A DNA stretch of 64,000 bases from Heterobasidion occidentale (taxonomy: Eukaryota > Basidiomycota > Agaricomycetes > Russulales > Bondarzewiaceae), in NCBI GenBank assembly GCA_039111635.1, contig JBCAQO010000002.1:3720001-3784000 (forward strand), given 5' to 3'. A program made the position numbers and the translations under genes. A model generated the notes under the pieces. The model ran no database searches. It was not told the origin of the DNA and saw only the letters and a list, made by a program, of their open reading frames with translations. Positions 19,277-29,470 of the stretch are shown here, piece after piece; within the stretch, counting starts at the first letter, position 1; every line of letters begins with the position of its first letter.

Positions 19277-20768
19277 ATGGAACCACTCCCCCTTTCTCTC
19301 GTCCCCGGCTGCACAACGGCGCCAACCGGGGACCAATCCACAGCCCCCACATTGCGTATTCCAACGAGAGGGACAGGAACTCAACCGAAGACAGCAACGG
19401 TTATCCTAGACGCACGAATGTATGAACTCACGACGAATCTAATTGATTGCTCGGACATTTATACAGTGGGGGACTCGAGAATCACACCTAGAGCGGTGCC
19501 TTTTGTCCACGGAATACAACTGCATGGCCCACAGGGCGAAATTAACAGAATGAAAAGCATCTTCGATGATGGCGCAATGATCAACGCCATCGACAGTGAA
19601 GTCTATGACGTAATACATCACCGCCTCACTGCCCCCACCCCCTCTCCACGCCAACTTCGTATGGCCAATGGGAAAATTGTCCCATCCCAAGGCCGATGGG
19701 AAGGCCTCGTTACCATCAGCGGTGTCGACATCCTAGCTAGGTTCGAAATCTTCCCAAGCGGAGGATCGTGGTCCGTCCTTATTGGCAAGCCAATGCTGAT
19801 GGCCCTGCGAGCAAAACATGAGTACGCAACCGACACGATAGAGCTCCCATTGCCAGAAGGGGCCATCACCCTCCAAAACGAAGTCATGAAGATGAATGAC
19901 GAGTCACCGGGAGGAGTGTCAGACACCTACCTGACGCTGGATATCAAACAGCGTGCAACGCTACAGGGGGATGATGAATCCCCCTCAAGGCAAGTCACAC
20001 ACTCTCTCACAACCACAATCCCAAGTACCAGTGACAGACCACACACGGTTAATACACAGCCCAGCAAATATGTGCCGCCAACCACACCCGAACCTGCCTC
20101 GTGGAACGAAGCGGCAGACTTACCCGAAATCGACTCCCACGAAGACCACACAATCTACACACGTCACACAGACGCATGGAAAACAGAGCGCACAAAAGAA
20201 CTCCTACAACATATCAAAATCGCCGACGACCTCACCACCGACGAGCATGCCCAAGTAGAAGCGCTAATCATTGAATTTGCAGATTGCTTCGCACTATCCA
20301 TCAGCGAAGTCTCCCCTGTACACAATGCCACGCACCGACTCAACCTTCCAACTGGAACAAAAATCCCATGGAAAGTGCACCAGCAACCGCTGTTCGGTGA
20401 TAAACAAGACTACTTCTTCTCTCATATTGATCTTATGCTGAAAAGCGGGATCATCGCCCCTATAGCTCCCGAAGATGTCAAGTTCTGTGGCAACACCGTC
20501 CTCGCACAAAAGGCCCACACAACCAAAGGCCTAACAGAAGACGAACTCAAACACCGAGTCAACGATGAATGTACAACCCATGGATTCCCACTCAAATATG
20601 ACCTTCCACCTCGCAATCCCGACCCAGCGCCAGCCGAACCAGCAACAAAACAAAACAAATGGCGCATCTGCCAAAGCTTCAAAGCGCTCAACGATCTCAC
20701 GACAGTCCCGCCAATGCCACAAGGCGATATCCGAGCAAAGCAACAAGCACTTGCAGGACATCGGTGGG
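19277..20768 (+). pseudogene. protease and N-terminal RT of element D, truncated
   Basis: A retropepsin-like domain has the site F-D-D-G-A-M-I-N-A (D-D-G instead of D-S-G or D-T-G), with a second conserved block I-G-K-P-M-L. The RT then begins with L-P-T-G and K-W-R-I-C-Q-S-F-K-A-L-N-D-L-T and breaks off at 20768 just before the catalytic D of motif A. The rest of pol is missing from the window. Confidence 0.85.
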
Positions 20769-21602
20769 TGTTAGGACCGCGTCCTAACACGTGCTTCGCA
20801 CGTGAATGGATGGGCTGGTCAAGTGCTTCGGACTTGTTGCAGACTCGGACCGCTTTCCATGACTCCTTACCATTTACATGCTGATGCATGAACGCTGACT
20901 TCTAGTTCCTGATTCTTGATGTGGACAGACATTGGATCCTGACCCCCGTTCCTGGTTCTTGATCGATCGAAGATGTGGATGGACATTAGTGATCGGATTA
21001 CTATATTTGGATACATGGCAGGTCGATGAGGCATTCTAGCTTATGGATCTCGATCGTTGACTTCGGTACCTGAGAAGCGCACGGACCAGATCTTGATCCT
21101 GCCCTAGACACTTCTGTACGTAAATAGCCGAGATGAGCTTCTAAGAAGCTCAGCTCGTTCACCTGTAATACACTCGATCTCTGCACTGCACCCGGCGTCT
21201 GGCTACCTTCTTAGCCCACGCTTCGTGATCTCTGTCAGATCTGAGAACCTCTCTGCACGGTCTGACGAAGCACTGGACTCGTCTCCCTTCCCTCCCCTCC
21301 CTCTACTCATCCGCTTCTATACCGGGCTAGCTGCCTACCGCGTTCTCAGTTGGACACCCCCTCGTGTCATCTGTTGGACAGGAGAAGATCATCCGGTTCC
21401 TCCTCATCATCGAGAAGACCTCGAAGATCACCTTCTCAATCTCTTCGAGAACAAAGCCGACAGCGACCCCGAGTTCCTCGAAAGAGCCCAAAGACGATCC
21501 ATCGTCTTCATCCATTGGAGTCTACGACTATACGAACCAGTGGAGGTTTAGCCTAGGGACCCCTTCGTGCATCGGTGCACGTGATAGGTCTCCGACCTAA
21601 CA
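20769..21602 (+). repeat. LTR B2, inverted relative to B1 and B3
   Basis: An 834-bp family B LTR in plus orientation, almost identical to the reverse complement of B3. It starts with a perfect inverted repeat (TGTTAGGAC / GTCCTAACA) and a second hairpin CACGTGC-TTC-GCACGTG. The left neighbour is the RT of element D and the right neighbour the RT of element B, both broken at about the same domain position. Flanking five-base words do not match, so this is not a simple insertion. Confidence 0.9.
21225..21551 (+). CDS. AUG-less ORF inside LTR B2 (108 codons)
   Basis: Intact copy of the family B LTR ORF, described at LTR B1. Confidence 0.4.
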   Translation: MISVRSENLSARSDEALDSSPFPPLPLLIRFYTGLAAYRVLSWTPPRVICWTGEDHPVPPHHREDLEDHLLNLFENKADSDPEFLERAQRRSIVFIHWSLRLYEPVEV

Positions 21603-23099
21603 CATCCATTAGTGAAAAGTATACGGCTTCGGCCAGAAGGTCCAGTAATTCTTGAATTATCGGCAAAGGGTACTTGTTCTTGATCGTTATTTCATTGAGT
21701 TTGCGATAGTCCATTACTGGTCGTAGTTTCCCGTTCTTTTTCTTGATGAAGAAGAATGGGGATGCCATGTGCGATTTGGATTCTCTGATGAATCCTTTCT
21801 GGAGGTTTTCGTCTATGAATTTCTTGAGTTCCACTTGCTCTCCAGGGCTAAGACTGTATAGCTTGGGTTTGAGCGAGTGATCCATTCCTTCTTTGATTTC
21901 TATTTTGTGATCCCAAGGTCGAGAGAGCGGTAGCTGTCCCTTTGGTCGACCTTCGAAAACCTTTCTATAATTCCAGTATTCCTTCGGTACTATTTCTTCG
22001 AAGGATAGTTCGGGTTTCCCTTTGGCGGCTTCTTCTGCCAGTCTTTGCGAATTGGTGTGCTTTGTTTGTTTTCCTGTCGGTGCTTTGACAGGTTTGCTTC
22101 CTTGAGCCGGTGTGTTGGCGTATGGAAGTTCAGTGGTTTCGGCGCGATGTATATCGACGCCTTCTTCGGAGTCGTTGTATAATTCCAGTGCCTGTAATGT
22201 TCCCGTATCTAGGCATCTAACGAGGTAGACTCCATCTTCTTCAAGATCCTTGGAGGGAAGTGCCGGAAGTCCATCACCGTCCTCCGGAACGTCTTCTTCA
22301 GCCCATGTCGGAACCTTATAATTTCTGGTTCGGGTCTTCAGACGTTCGGCATTCAACCTTCGAGTTGTGAACTCCGGACTTGTAGGTATTGTCCGCGGAT
22401 GTGGTACTGTGGTGTTTCCCACTTTCCGGCCTGGTACTGCTTTTCCCGGCTTTTGCACTGGTATTGAGTAGTCGCCCCTTTGCGGTACTGTTTCCATGCG
22501 CCGTATGCTTGGTTTAGGACGTCCTGGTTTTCTTGTAGCTCTTCTAGCTTTTACCGGTCCTCCTTTTATTTGGCAGGAGGGCGGGCATCTGGTAAAGTGT
22601 AGCCCGTAGGCATGCCAGTCGACTTCTGGGTTATGTTCTAATAACCAGTCGGTTCCTAAAATGACGTCCTCTTTTCCTATTTCCGCGATATAGAATCTTG
22701 CTGATTCTGTATGCGACCCCCCTTTTTCGCCTAAAACCTGTAATTTGAGGTTGGCGAATCGTGTAATGGGTCCTCCCTTGAACTCGGTGTTCTGGACCGT
22801 ACTGACTGGGATAGGGGTGGGGGTTTTGTGTGTAGTGATTCAATGTGTTTCTACGAAACGAGGGTGCATGAAGATTCCAGTGGCTCCACTGTCCACTAGT
22901 GCCTGTGTAGCAGCTTTTCTATTCTTGCCTATGAGCATTGTCTCGAGTCGGAGTGATGGTGCACCATGTGATTTCATTTCCGAAAGATACAATACATCTG
23001 GATGTCCATGCTCTTGGTCAGCATCTTTACTGGCCAGAGGAGCATACCGATTTCCTGCAAGAATCCTACTCTCCACATCCGCTGCCGATGGGAGAGGCC
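21603..23099 (-). pseudogene. protease and N-terminal RT of element B, truncated
   Basis: After the gag stop a retropepsin with A-L-V-D-S-G-A-T-G (near 22900) is followed by G-T-D-W-L-L and a linker, then by RT with K-K-K-N-G-K-L-R-P-V-M-D-Y-R-K-L-N. The frame breaks near 22840 and is restored by 22497. RT stops at S-L-M-D-V, the catalytic Asp of motif A, where LTR B2 begins. The palm (Y-M-D-D), RNase H and integrase are missing. Confidence 0.87.
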
Positions 23100-24119
23100 T
23101 TAAAAATTCTTCGAGTCGCTAAAGGCTCGAACTTCCTCGATTTCTTCCATGCTGAGTCCCATCATCATCTGGCGGATGTGGTTGACTCTGTTTTTTCCTT
23201 CTTCGACGTCTTCATCGTCGAATTGTCCTTCGTCCATTTCTGCTTCGCGCACTGGTCTGCGACGAGGGGGCTGGAATCTTCTCTTGGGTCGAGAAGGACA
23301 GTTGCGCGCCATATGCCCGGGCTTCTTGCAAAAGAAGCACTTGCCTTCTTTGGCAAGTCGATCTCTCTCCGCCGGGGTAAGCTTCTTGAAGCGAGTTCGG
23401 ACAGCGTCGGCCTCCATTTCCGCTGCATCTACATCCATAGGTTCGTATTGGGGCTCCCTATCGTGCCTTGGGGGTGCCCTCTCGTCGTAAAAGGTACGCG
23501 GAGTGTAGATTTGGAATTTTCCTTTTCGGAGGTCGTATGCTCGGTCCCTTGCGATGCGCATTCTTTCGTGTTTTTTGGCCTTCTCGATTAGTTCTTCCCA
23601 TGTCCCGTCTGCAGAGGGATCTTCATAAATTCCTTTTGCCAACTCCCACTTGAGTCCTCGCAGGAAATGGGTTTTCTTGGTTTCTCCGTCTACACCAGCA
23701 AGTGCTGCGAGCTGTTCAAACAGCTGAAGGTAGGTGTTAAATGATTCCTTTCCCTGATTGACTCGGGCTAGTTTGTCACGAGCATCGGCTTCTTTGTTGA
23801 ACTCCTCGAAGTCGGTGGCTATCTTTTTGCGGACGGATGTGAAGCCGACTGTGTCTGCCCAAGTGTATTTGTTCCAATCCTTCAGCGTGTTCCTGGCCTG
23901 CGTAAAGTTTCTTGCCCATATTCCTGCTGAGCCTTCCTTCATGTATGATAGAGCGTAAGCGATTTTGGCGAATTCGTTCGCATAATCCTTCTTCCTAGCC
24001 AGGAACATTAAATCGATTTCGTGGAGGAATTGCTCGGTTCGTTTTCTGTTTCCATTGAAGGTGGTGGGTTTGGCCATAGCTGGTCCCTTGGACTCATTAC
24101 CTCCAGTATCTGCCGACAT
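23100..24119 (-). CDS. Gag of element B (339 aa, complete)
   Basis: The only complete gag in the window. The ATG at 24119-24117 is the first AUG after 1,771 nt of inferred leader. The N-terminal half is a capsid fold (F-N-G-N-R ... F-L-H-E-I-D, Y-A-L-S-Y-M, W-A, F-x-F-N, L-R-G-L-K-W-E). Near residue 265 lies the knuckle C-F-F-C-K-K-P-G-H-M-A-R-N-C, followed by a basic Arg-rich patch and an acidic end. It forms the virus-like particle and packages the element RNA. The stop at 23100 separates it from protease. Confidence 0.88.
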   Translation of the reverse strand: MSADTGGNESKGPAMAKPTTFNGNRKRTEQFLHEIDLMFLARKKDYANEFAKIAYALSYMKEGSAGIWARNFTQARNTLKDWNKYTWADTVGFTSVRKKIATDFEEFNKEADARDKLARVNQGKESFNTYLQLFEQLAALAGVDGETKKTHFLRGLKWELAKGIYEDPSADGTWEELIEKAKKHERMRIARDRAYDLRKGKFQIYTPRTFYDERAPPRHDREPQYEPMDVDAAEMEADAVRTRFKKLTPAERDRLAKEGKCFFCKKPGHMARNCPSRPKRRFQPPRRRPVREAEMDEGQFDDEDVEEGKNRVNHIRQMMMGLSMEEIEEVRAFSDSKNF

Positions 24120-25427
24120 TGTATCGGGCGGGGGCTCTGGATCGTCAGGTGGTTCCGGATTTCCACTTGGTGCTTCAAAATACTCCGGTTCGGGGACAAA
24201 CTCCGGTGTTGTGGCTCGGAAGTCTTCTTGGGGAGTGGTTTCCTGTAAGGGGGATGTAGCGGGCGTGTTTCTTCTAGAGATTCGACTTCCACTGGCTGTG
24301 TCTCTGGGTAGAGTATGTATGTGCGGTCTTGGCGAGTCACGATGCCTATTTGCCGGTGATTCAGGCTTGTCGAAGGTCTTTCTTGCGACGTAGTCCTCGA
24401 CCTTAACAAGGTGTAGGTCGGGTCCTGCGTGGACTGTTTTTTCTGCCCAAGTCGGGTATTCGTATCTGCTTTCTCCTCGTTTATGGAAGAATCCGGTGAG
24501 GATTCCCGCGTAGTAGAAGTGTGCTTTCCTTTCGTCGTAATAAAGTTGATCTTTGTCGACGTCTTCGGGTAAATCTCCGTAGACTTCTGCTTGTTCTGTT
24601 TCTTTATCCGGGATGTTATCCCTCTGCGACTTCGTCCGTTTTCTTTATTCTTTGAAGAAGAAGGGTACTGCCTGTCTTCTTCCTGCCTGTAGTGCTTCCT
24701 GTAAGTCTGGGTCCCTTTTGATAATTTCGTTGATGGAAATATCAATTTGGTCGATGAGCTGGATGATCTCGGAGAATGTGTGCCCGAGATGAGGGTCCGG
24801 AGATGATAAGTTTTGTGGGCGAACTCTCCTCTTCTGACAACAAAAACGATCCCTTCAATTTCTGTTCGGACTGGTGGGAGTTAGGAGCTTCCAGTGTGTT
24901 TTCCTAGGTTGAGGAGAAGGTCCAGTGGATGAGGATTGAGACGTGGTCTCTGTTCTCCTTGGTCTTGACAAGTTCCGCTCTGATTCCGTCTGTGTCGATA
25001 TTCCTTGCGATGGTTCTTCTGAGATCGGGGATAACGGCGACGGGGAAATCGTCTGGTCTTCCGTCGTGTATCTCGACGCAGTTCCTTGCTCTGATGACGT
25101 CGGGCTCTCCGTTGTCTGTGAGGGTGAACGGTGTCTTTGGTTCGTTGATGAAGCAAATCCCGGAAAATCTATATCCAGTGTGGAGGAGGTCTATAAATAT
25201 TTCGGGTGCTTGTTGTAGCCTGAGTGTGGCTATTCCTGAATAAACCTTTCCTGGGTTCCGGTGTCTTGCGACTTCTATAGCTCCGGGGTGGTTTATTCTT
25301 CCTTGAGGAGTCGCTGCTGGGGTGGCCGTTAGGTTTACCCTGTTGGCAATTGCTAGAATGTTGTTGACGGATGAGAGAAAGAGCTGTCGCTGCTGGGGAT
25401 CCAGCTTGAATAGAGTAGGGATAAAAG

Positions 25428-25437
25428 AGCTCGTTCA
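25428..25437 (-). promoter_or_regulatory. self-primer binding site of element B
   Basis: The sense strand reads TGAACGAGCT two bases after the LTR end. It is the complement of AGCTCGTTCA in the LTR at 25890-25881. Same design as element A. Confidence 0.75.
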
Positions 25438-25439
25438 AG

Positions 25440-26273
25440 TGTTAGGTCGGAGACCTATCACGTGCACCGATGCACGAAGGGGTCCCTAGGCTAAACCTCC
25501 ACTGGTTCGTATAGTCGTAGACTCCAATGGATGAAGACGATGGATCGTCTTTGGGCTCTTTCGAGGAACTCGGGGTCGCTGTCGGCTTTGTTCTCGAAGA
25601 GATTGAGAAGGTGATCTTCGAGGTCTTCTCGATGATGAGGAGGAACCGGATGATCTTCTCCTGTCCAACAGATGACACGAGGGGGTGTCCAACTGAGAAC
25701 GCGGTAGGCAGCTAGCCCGGTATAGAAGCGGATGAGTAGAGGGAGGGGAGGGAAGGGAGACGAGTCCAGTGCTTCGTCAGACCGTGCAGAGAGGTTCTCA
25801 GATCTGACAGAGATCACGAAGCGTGGGCTAAGAAGGTAGCCAGACGCCGGGTGCAGTGCAGAGATCGAGTGTATTACAGGTGAACGAGCTGAGCTTCTTA
25901 GAAGCTCATCTCGGCTATTTACGTACAGAAGTGTCTAGGGCAGGATCAAGATCTGGTCCGTGCGCTTCTCAGGTACCGAAGTCAACGATCGAGATCCGTA
26001 AGCTAGAATGCCTCATCGACCTGCCATGTATCCAAATATAGTAATCCGATCACTAATGTCCATCCACATCTTCGATCGATCAAGAACCAGGAACGGGGGT
26101 CAGGATCCAATGTCTGTCCACATCAAGAATCAGGAACTAGAAGTCAGCGTTCATGCATCAGCATGTAAATGGTAAGGAGTCATGGAAAGCGGTCCGAGTC
26201 TGCAACAAGTCCGAAGCACTTGACCAGCCCATCCATTCACGTGCGAAGCACGTGTTAGGACGCGGTCCTAACA
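25440..26273 (-). repeat. LTR B3, 5' LTR of element B
   Basis: An 834-bp LTR. It is followed on the right directly by the copia 3' LTR remnant and on the left by the primer site of element B. The inferred R start is 25890, with only a weak TATA-like GTAAATAG about 30 bp upstream. Confidence 0.9.
25491..25817 (-). CDS. AUG-less ORF inside LTR B3 (108 codons)
   Basis: Intact copy of the family B LTR ORF, lying in the transcript leader of element B. Confidence 0.4.
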   Translation of the reverse strand: MISVRSENLSARSDEALDSSPFPPLPLLIRFYTGLAAYRVLSWTPPRVICWTGEDHPVPPHHREDLEDHLLNLFENKADSDPEFLERAQRRSIVFIHWSLRLYEPVEV

Positions 26274-26447
26274 GTCCGGGCTTCCTCAGACCTTCGCGTT
26301 ACTCGTGCGAGGCTGAGGTGAGCCCCATATAGTTTACCTTTCCATATCTATTGCTTACCCTATTGTAGTCAGTTCTACTCTAGGTGAATATATAGACCTT
26401 CGCGTTACTCGTGCGAGGCTGAGTCAGTTCTACTCTAGATTTCTACA
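26274..26447 (+). repeat. 3' LTR remnant of the copia element
   Basis: 174 bp identical, except for one base, to 8393-8566 of the 5' LTR. It is followed by CTCAG, the right target duplication. Confidence 0.88.
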
Positions 26448-26452
26448 CTCAG

Positions 26453-26832
26453 ACACTATGCCGAATAGCGAAGATATGGAGTACTCAATTTCTTTTGTTA
26501 CTGGCAGAATCTAGACTCCGTCACAATGGTCATTCATCACCAATGTTCGTCATCGAAGGTGCTGCTAAAAAAAACATCCCCTCATGTTTTCCTGCTGTAT
26601 CAGTAGCTTCCCTGCCTGGTATCCCGCTGGCCCTCTACGTCCAGCGAATGAGTCGATGTCATAAACATAGGTAGGACGCCTGCCCATCCCTACATATCTA
26701 AACGCTCACAGAAGCAATTCGTTCTCAGACCCAGAGAGCACTGGGCGTAGGAAGGCGTGCCCACCGATCGTACATCAGGGCGTTTATAAGCCTTAACATT
26801 GCGCTACAGACAGGCGAACCACCCCCGCCCTC
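26453..26832. other. flank between the copia element and family member 5
   Basis: No gene is supported. GGGCGTTTATAAGC at about 26778-26791, 42-55 bp before the next ATG, resembles the shared upstream element of members 1 and 2 and contains a TATA-like core. Confidence 0.55.
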
Positions 26833-27515
26833 ATGGAAAGATACCCAGAAGAAGCTTTCTTACTCAGTCCCAAGAAACACTTGGAGATTGATATCAATAT
26901 CTGGGTAGGCTTTGTCCGTAGTCGACCACACAACCTTGCGGACGCCGCGATCATCAAGATTGAGCGCTGCACACCCGTCGACAGTTCTCAGCACGAGAGC
27001 CTGCTTGTCTATCTCATCCATCCTCTTTATCACGATGATCAGGCTGTCCTCTTAATCAAGCGAACTAATTACAGAAGACACTCCTAGCTCGTATATTCAA
27101 CGCGAATTTCAAACCTCCTGCTTTAGTCGCCCCTCCATCCTCCTTCACAGTTTCGATTCGGCGGTGTCCCGTACGACCCTCCAGCCCATTCAGCCACGAT
27201 ATGCTTCCCAAATACAAGGCCATTCACACCATGTATTTTGAAGGCATTCCTCTGAACGACGTACGTTTAGCTGAACAGCTCAATACGCAATTGAACTCTC
27301 GAGAGGATCAATTCCATGGACTTGAAGCCTCGTTTATTGAAAGCGTATTTGATTCATTGAAGGATACCGTCGGGTGCCGAATAATTGAAGAGCGTCCGCA
27401 AAGGCGTTGGTGCTGGTTGCCGCTAGGACACAGGCAGCCGCTGGGACAGGTGACGACTTTCAGCCATGAAGCAGAGGGTGCAGAGGGCGCAGAGGGAACA
27501 GAAGGAGCAGAGTGA
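26833..27515 (+). pseudogene. uncharacterised family, member 5, broken
   Basis: The ATG at 26833 opens the family N-terminal half: Y-P-E-E, E-I-D-I-N-I-W-V, D-A-A-I-I-K-I-E-R, L-V-Y-L-I-H-P, then V-L-L-I-K-R. A stop follows at 27085. The second half (V-F-D-S-L-K, F-I-E-S) continues in another frame from about 27201 to 27515 and ends in a run of Ala-Glu-Gly repeats made by a 9-bp minisatellite. An unseen intron cannot be fully excluded, but a decayed copy is more likely. Confidence 0.65.
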
Positions 27516-28294
27516 TGAGAGGATGTCTTAACGCTGGCAAGCGAATTACGGGCGAGTAACTTCATCAAGTTATCACCATTTCTCGATAGCTCATACTCCT
27601 TTTATTTAGAGAAGAAACTTCTACCTTCCTGAGCTCGCTGGACTCCTGGTTCATATCGACTTTGTTACCTCCAAGGCATCCTGGGCCCTGGCTCATATCA
27701 AGTGCATAAACGTTTCAGATGCTTGCACAAGTTACTCAGTGTACCAATGTATAGACAGTTCGGTTCACTTACGGGCTGTTGAATACCTATCTTATTTGAC
27801 TGAAGCAATACACGCTCCAAGCTTCTATGAAATTGTGTATGTGAAAGCAGATAAGCACGGACTAGGTCTTGGGATCTTTGTTGAATCTTGATGAACATGA
27901 CGCAGGAAGAAACCAAGACGATGAAGAACAGGTGGTGATGAGCATAAGAGGTACGCTATAGGCTGTTAGAGGGTTTGAAAGTGACACGACGCGAAAACGT
28001 AACATCGTGAATGATCGCAATGTGTAACAAAACACCCTGGGTCATGAATCGTATAGACTTGTGTAAGGCGGTGCAGAGGCGTGTTCTGAGAGAAAGATCG
28101 ACAGAATCAGAAAGATCCAGATGTCCATGAAAACCCAATCTTGTCCTCGAGGTCTTACAACAGACACTGTACGAAGACTGTATGCCTCCTTATCCATACC
28201 AGGCGTTACATCTCTATTTGTGCTCAACTCAAACTAGCGCGATTGGCACTATGGGTCAAGCACACTGCGGTATTGCAGCGAGCAATTGAGACGA
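27516..28294. other. intergenic region right of member 5
   Basis: No gene is supported. It ends at the proposed 3' terminal exon of member 6. Confidence 0.5.
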
Positions 28295-29080
28295 TCAGTG
28301 AACCTGCTCCAAAATTTGTGAAAGTTAATGAAGGGTGCCAACTCGATCATACACATGCAGACTCACTGATTTCTCGCCATTCCTCTGACATATAAACGCG
28401 CTTTTTAGCTCGTTCCACCCATCGCCTTGCGGAAGTTTAAGAGCTCCGAGATACCCGTGTTTGTGCGCATTCTCTGAGGTCTGCTGGCCTCCAAATGAGT
28501 CATATAATGCATCGCACACCAGTCTGGTAAGCCAATATCCCTGATGTTTAATGTCGAACGACGGGCGCTGCGCCGCGGCTACCTCGAGGACATCAGAAAG
28601 ATCCTTGTCCGTCGGGCGCACATCCAGTTGAGAAAAGTCAATGGTAGAGATGAGTATGTGATTCTGGTGCTCTTTATCAATGAATGCGATGGGGTCCTTC
28701 ATGGAGGGCGACGAGATCGAGATGATGTCTGAAGCGGGGACGGGTGAGGTGAAAGGAAGGCAGCTGAGACCGAGCATAGTTGAGAAATCAACGCGCGCAG
28801 TACGTTCGACGAAGAGGACGACCTGACGGTCATCATTCATACACAGAGGATGATCGATATGTGCAGCAAGATATTCTTGCTCGAAGCCGTCAGTACACTT
28901 GTAGTGCTCAATCCTTTTGATAATAGCGCCAGGAACGTCAGCAGAGCGTCTATGTATCATATCGATCCACAGTCCGCTGTCAAGGCACTGAATGCCCTTG
29001 GTGACGATAAAAGACTCTGGGTAGTCTGCAGGGAGAGGGTGAAAGGTAGGCATCGAAGATAGACTTGAGGTAAGGTTCAT
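28295..29080 (-). CDS. uncharacterised family protein, member 6 (about 240 aa, two exons)
   Basis: Exons 29080-28367 and 28303-28295. The long exon carries the family blocks: Y-P-E-S-F, G-I-Q-C-L-D-S-G-L-W-I-D-M, K-R-I-E-H-Y-K-C, L-A-A-H-I-D-H-P, V-V-L-F-V-E-R-T, P-T-D-K-D-L, V-C-D-A-L. It ends at K-S followed by a GTGAGT donor. A 63-nt intron ending in GCAG gives a tiny last exon. Member 4 has the same intron after K-S, which supports the model. Unspliced, the ORF would end at 28325. A start at 29053 is also possible. The sequence is closest to member 4. Function is unknown. Confidence 0.72.
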
Positions 29081-29470
29081 TCTTCCTTTAAAGGAGCAAC
29101 CAGCACTGCCAGGAGAAGTCAAGGCTGTGCGGCAGATTGAATGAACGCCGCTATTAGAGGACCCTGAGGTATGGAAGTTTTGTACGTCTCACCATGTACA
29201 TTAACAGCATCATTTTTGCCAGGAGGGGTAAGTAAAACATTGTTGACAGATCAGCTCTGACATCGCCAATGTACCGAATGGGAATGTGACCTTGTCAATT
29301 AGCTCAAATCCGGTGACAGCTTCCCTCTAAGTGATGTGCACTGCCTTTCGCTTTTAATTGAACAATATTCACTATGCAAGGTGAACTACATGTATGTCAG
29401 CAAGGATCCAAAACGGAACAAAAGAAAAAATACAAAGAACAACGCGCATCCTCGTTGCGAGAAGTCGTTG
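29081..29470. other. spacer between member 6 and VPS11
   Basis: About 390 bp without a gene, between two minus-strand genes. It should hold the promoter of member 6 and the 3' UTR of VPS11. Confidence 0.5.

Larger units (their letters stand above)
17643..20768 (+). mobile_element. Ty3/gypsy element D, 5' part only
   Basis: Plus-strand gag and the first part of pol from a different gypsy lineage. No 5' LTR is seen on the left, and the copy is cut at 20768 inside RT by LTR B2. From the in-frame stop at 17640-17642 the gag frame is open to 18074 without an ATG, so this element too shows an AUG-free stretch before gag. Confidence 0.85.
24120..25890 (-). promoter_or_regulatory. AUG-free 1.77-kb leader of element B
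   Basis: No ATG occurs on the sense strand from the inferred start at 25890 to the gag AUG. By chance about 28 would be expected. After the primer site an ORF without ATG runs from about 25430 to the TAG at 24906-24904 (about 176 codons), with protein-like composition. Its function is unknown. Confidence 0.85.
21603..26273 (-). mobile_element. Ty3/gypsy element B, 5' half with 5' LTR
   Basis: A minus-strand element with 5' LTR B3 (25440-26273), primer site, long leader, complete gag and truncated pol. Protease and RT are clearly related to element A (same P-H-P-R-T-I-P and T-N-S-Q-R-L-A-E-E blocks), so A and B are sister families with different LTRs. Confidence 0.87.
8261..26452 (+). mobile_element. 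copia element interrupted by a nested gypsy complex, with CTCAG target duplication
   Basis: The 5' LTR (8266-8566) and a 174-bp remnant of the 3' LTR (26274-26447) match with one base difference and are flanked on the outside by CTCAG at 8261-8265 and 26448-26452. This shows that both ends belong to one copia insertion. Everything from 11838 to 26273 is gypsy-derived. The copia RT, RNase H and first part of the 3' LTR are missing, so the nesting was followed or accompanied by deletion. Confidence 0.88.

Noticed and set aside
24008..24745. Minus-strand ORF overlapping the start of element B gag in another frame
   Set aside because: It begins at a non-AUG codon in the AUG-free leader and is Ser/Thr/Lys-rich without motif. 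The gag frame itself is also open there and fits better.
24904..25433. AUG-less pre-gag ORF of element B as a homologue of the one in element A
   Set aside because: Both lie at the same place and look protein-like, but I could not align them convincingly, so no homology is claimed.
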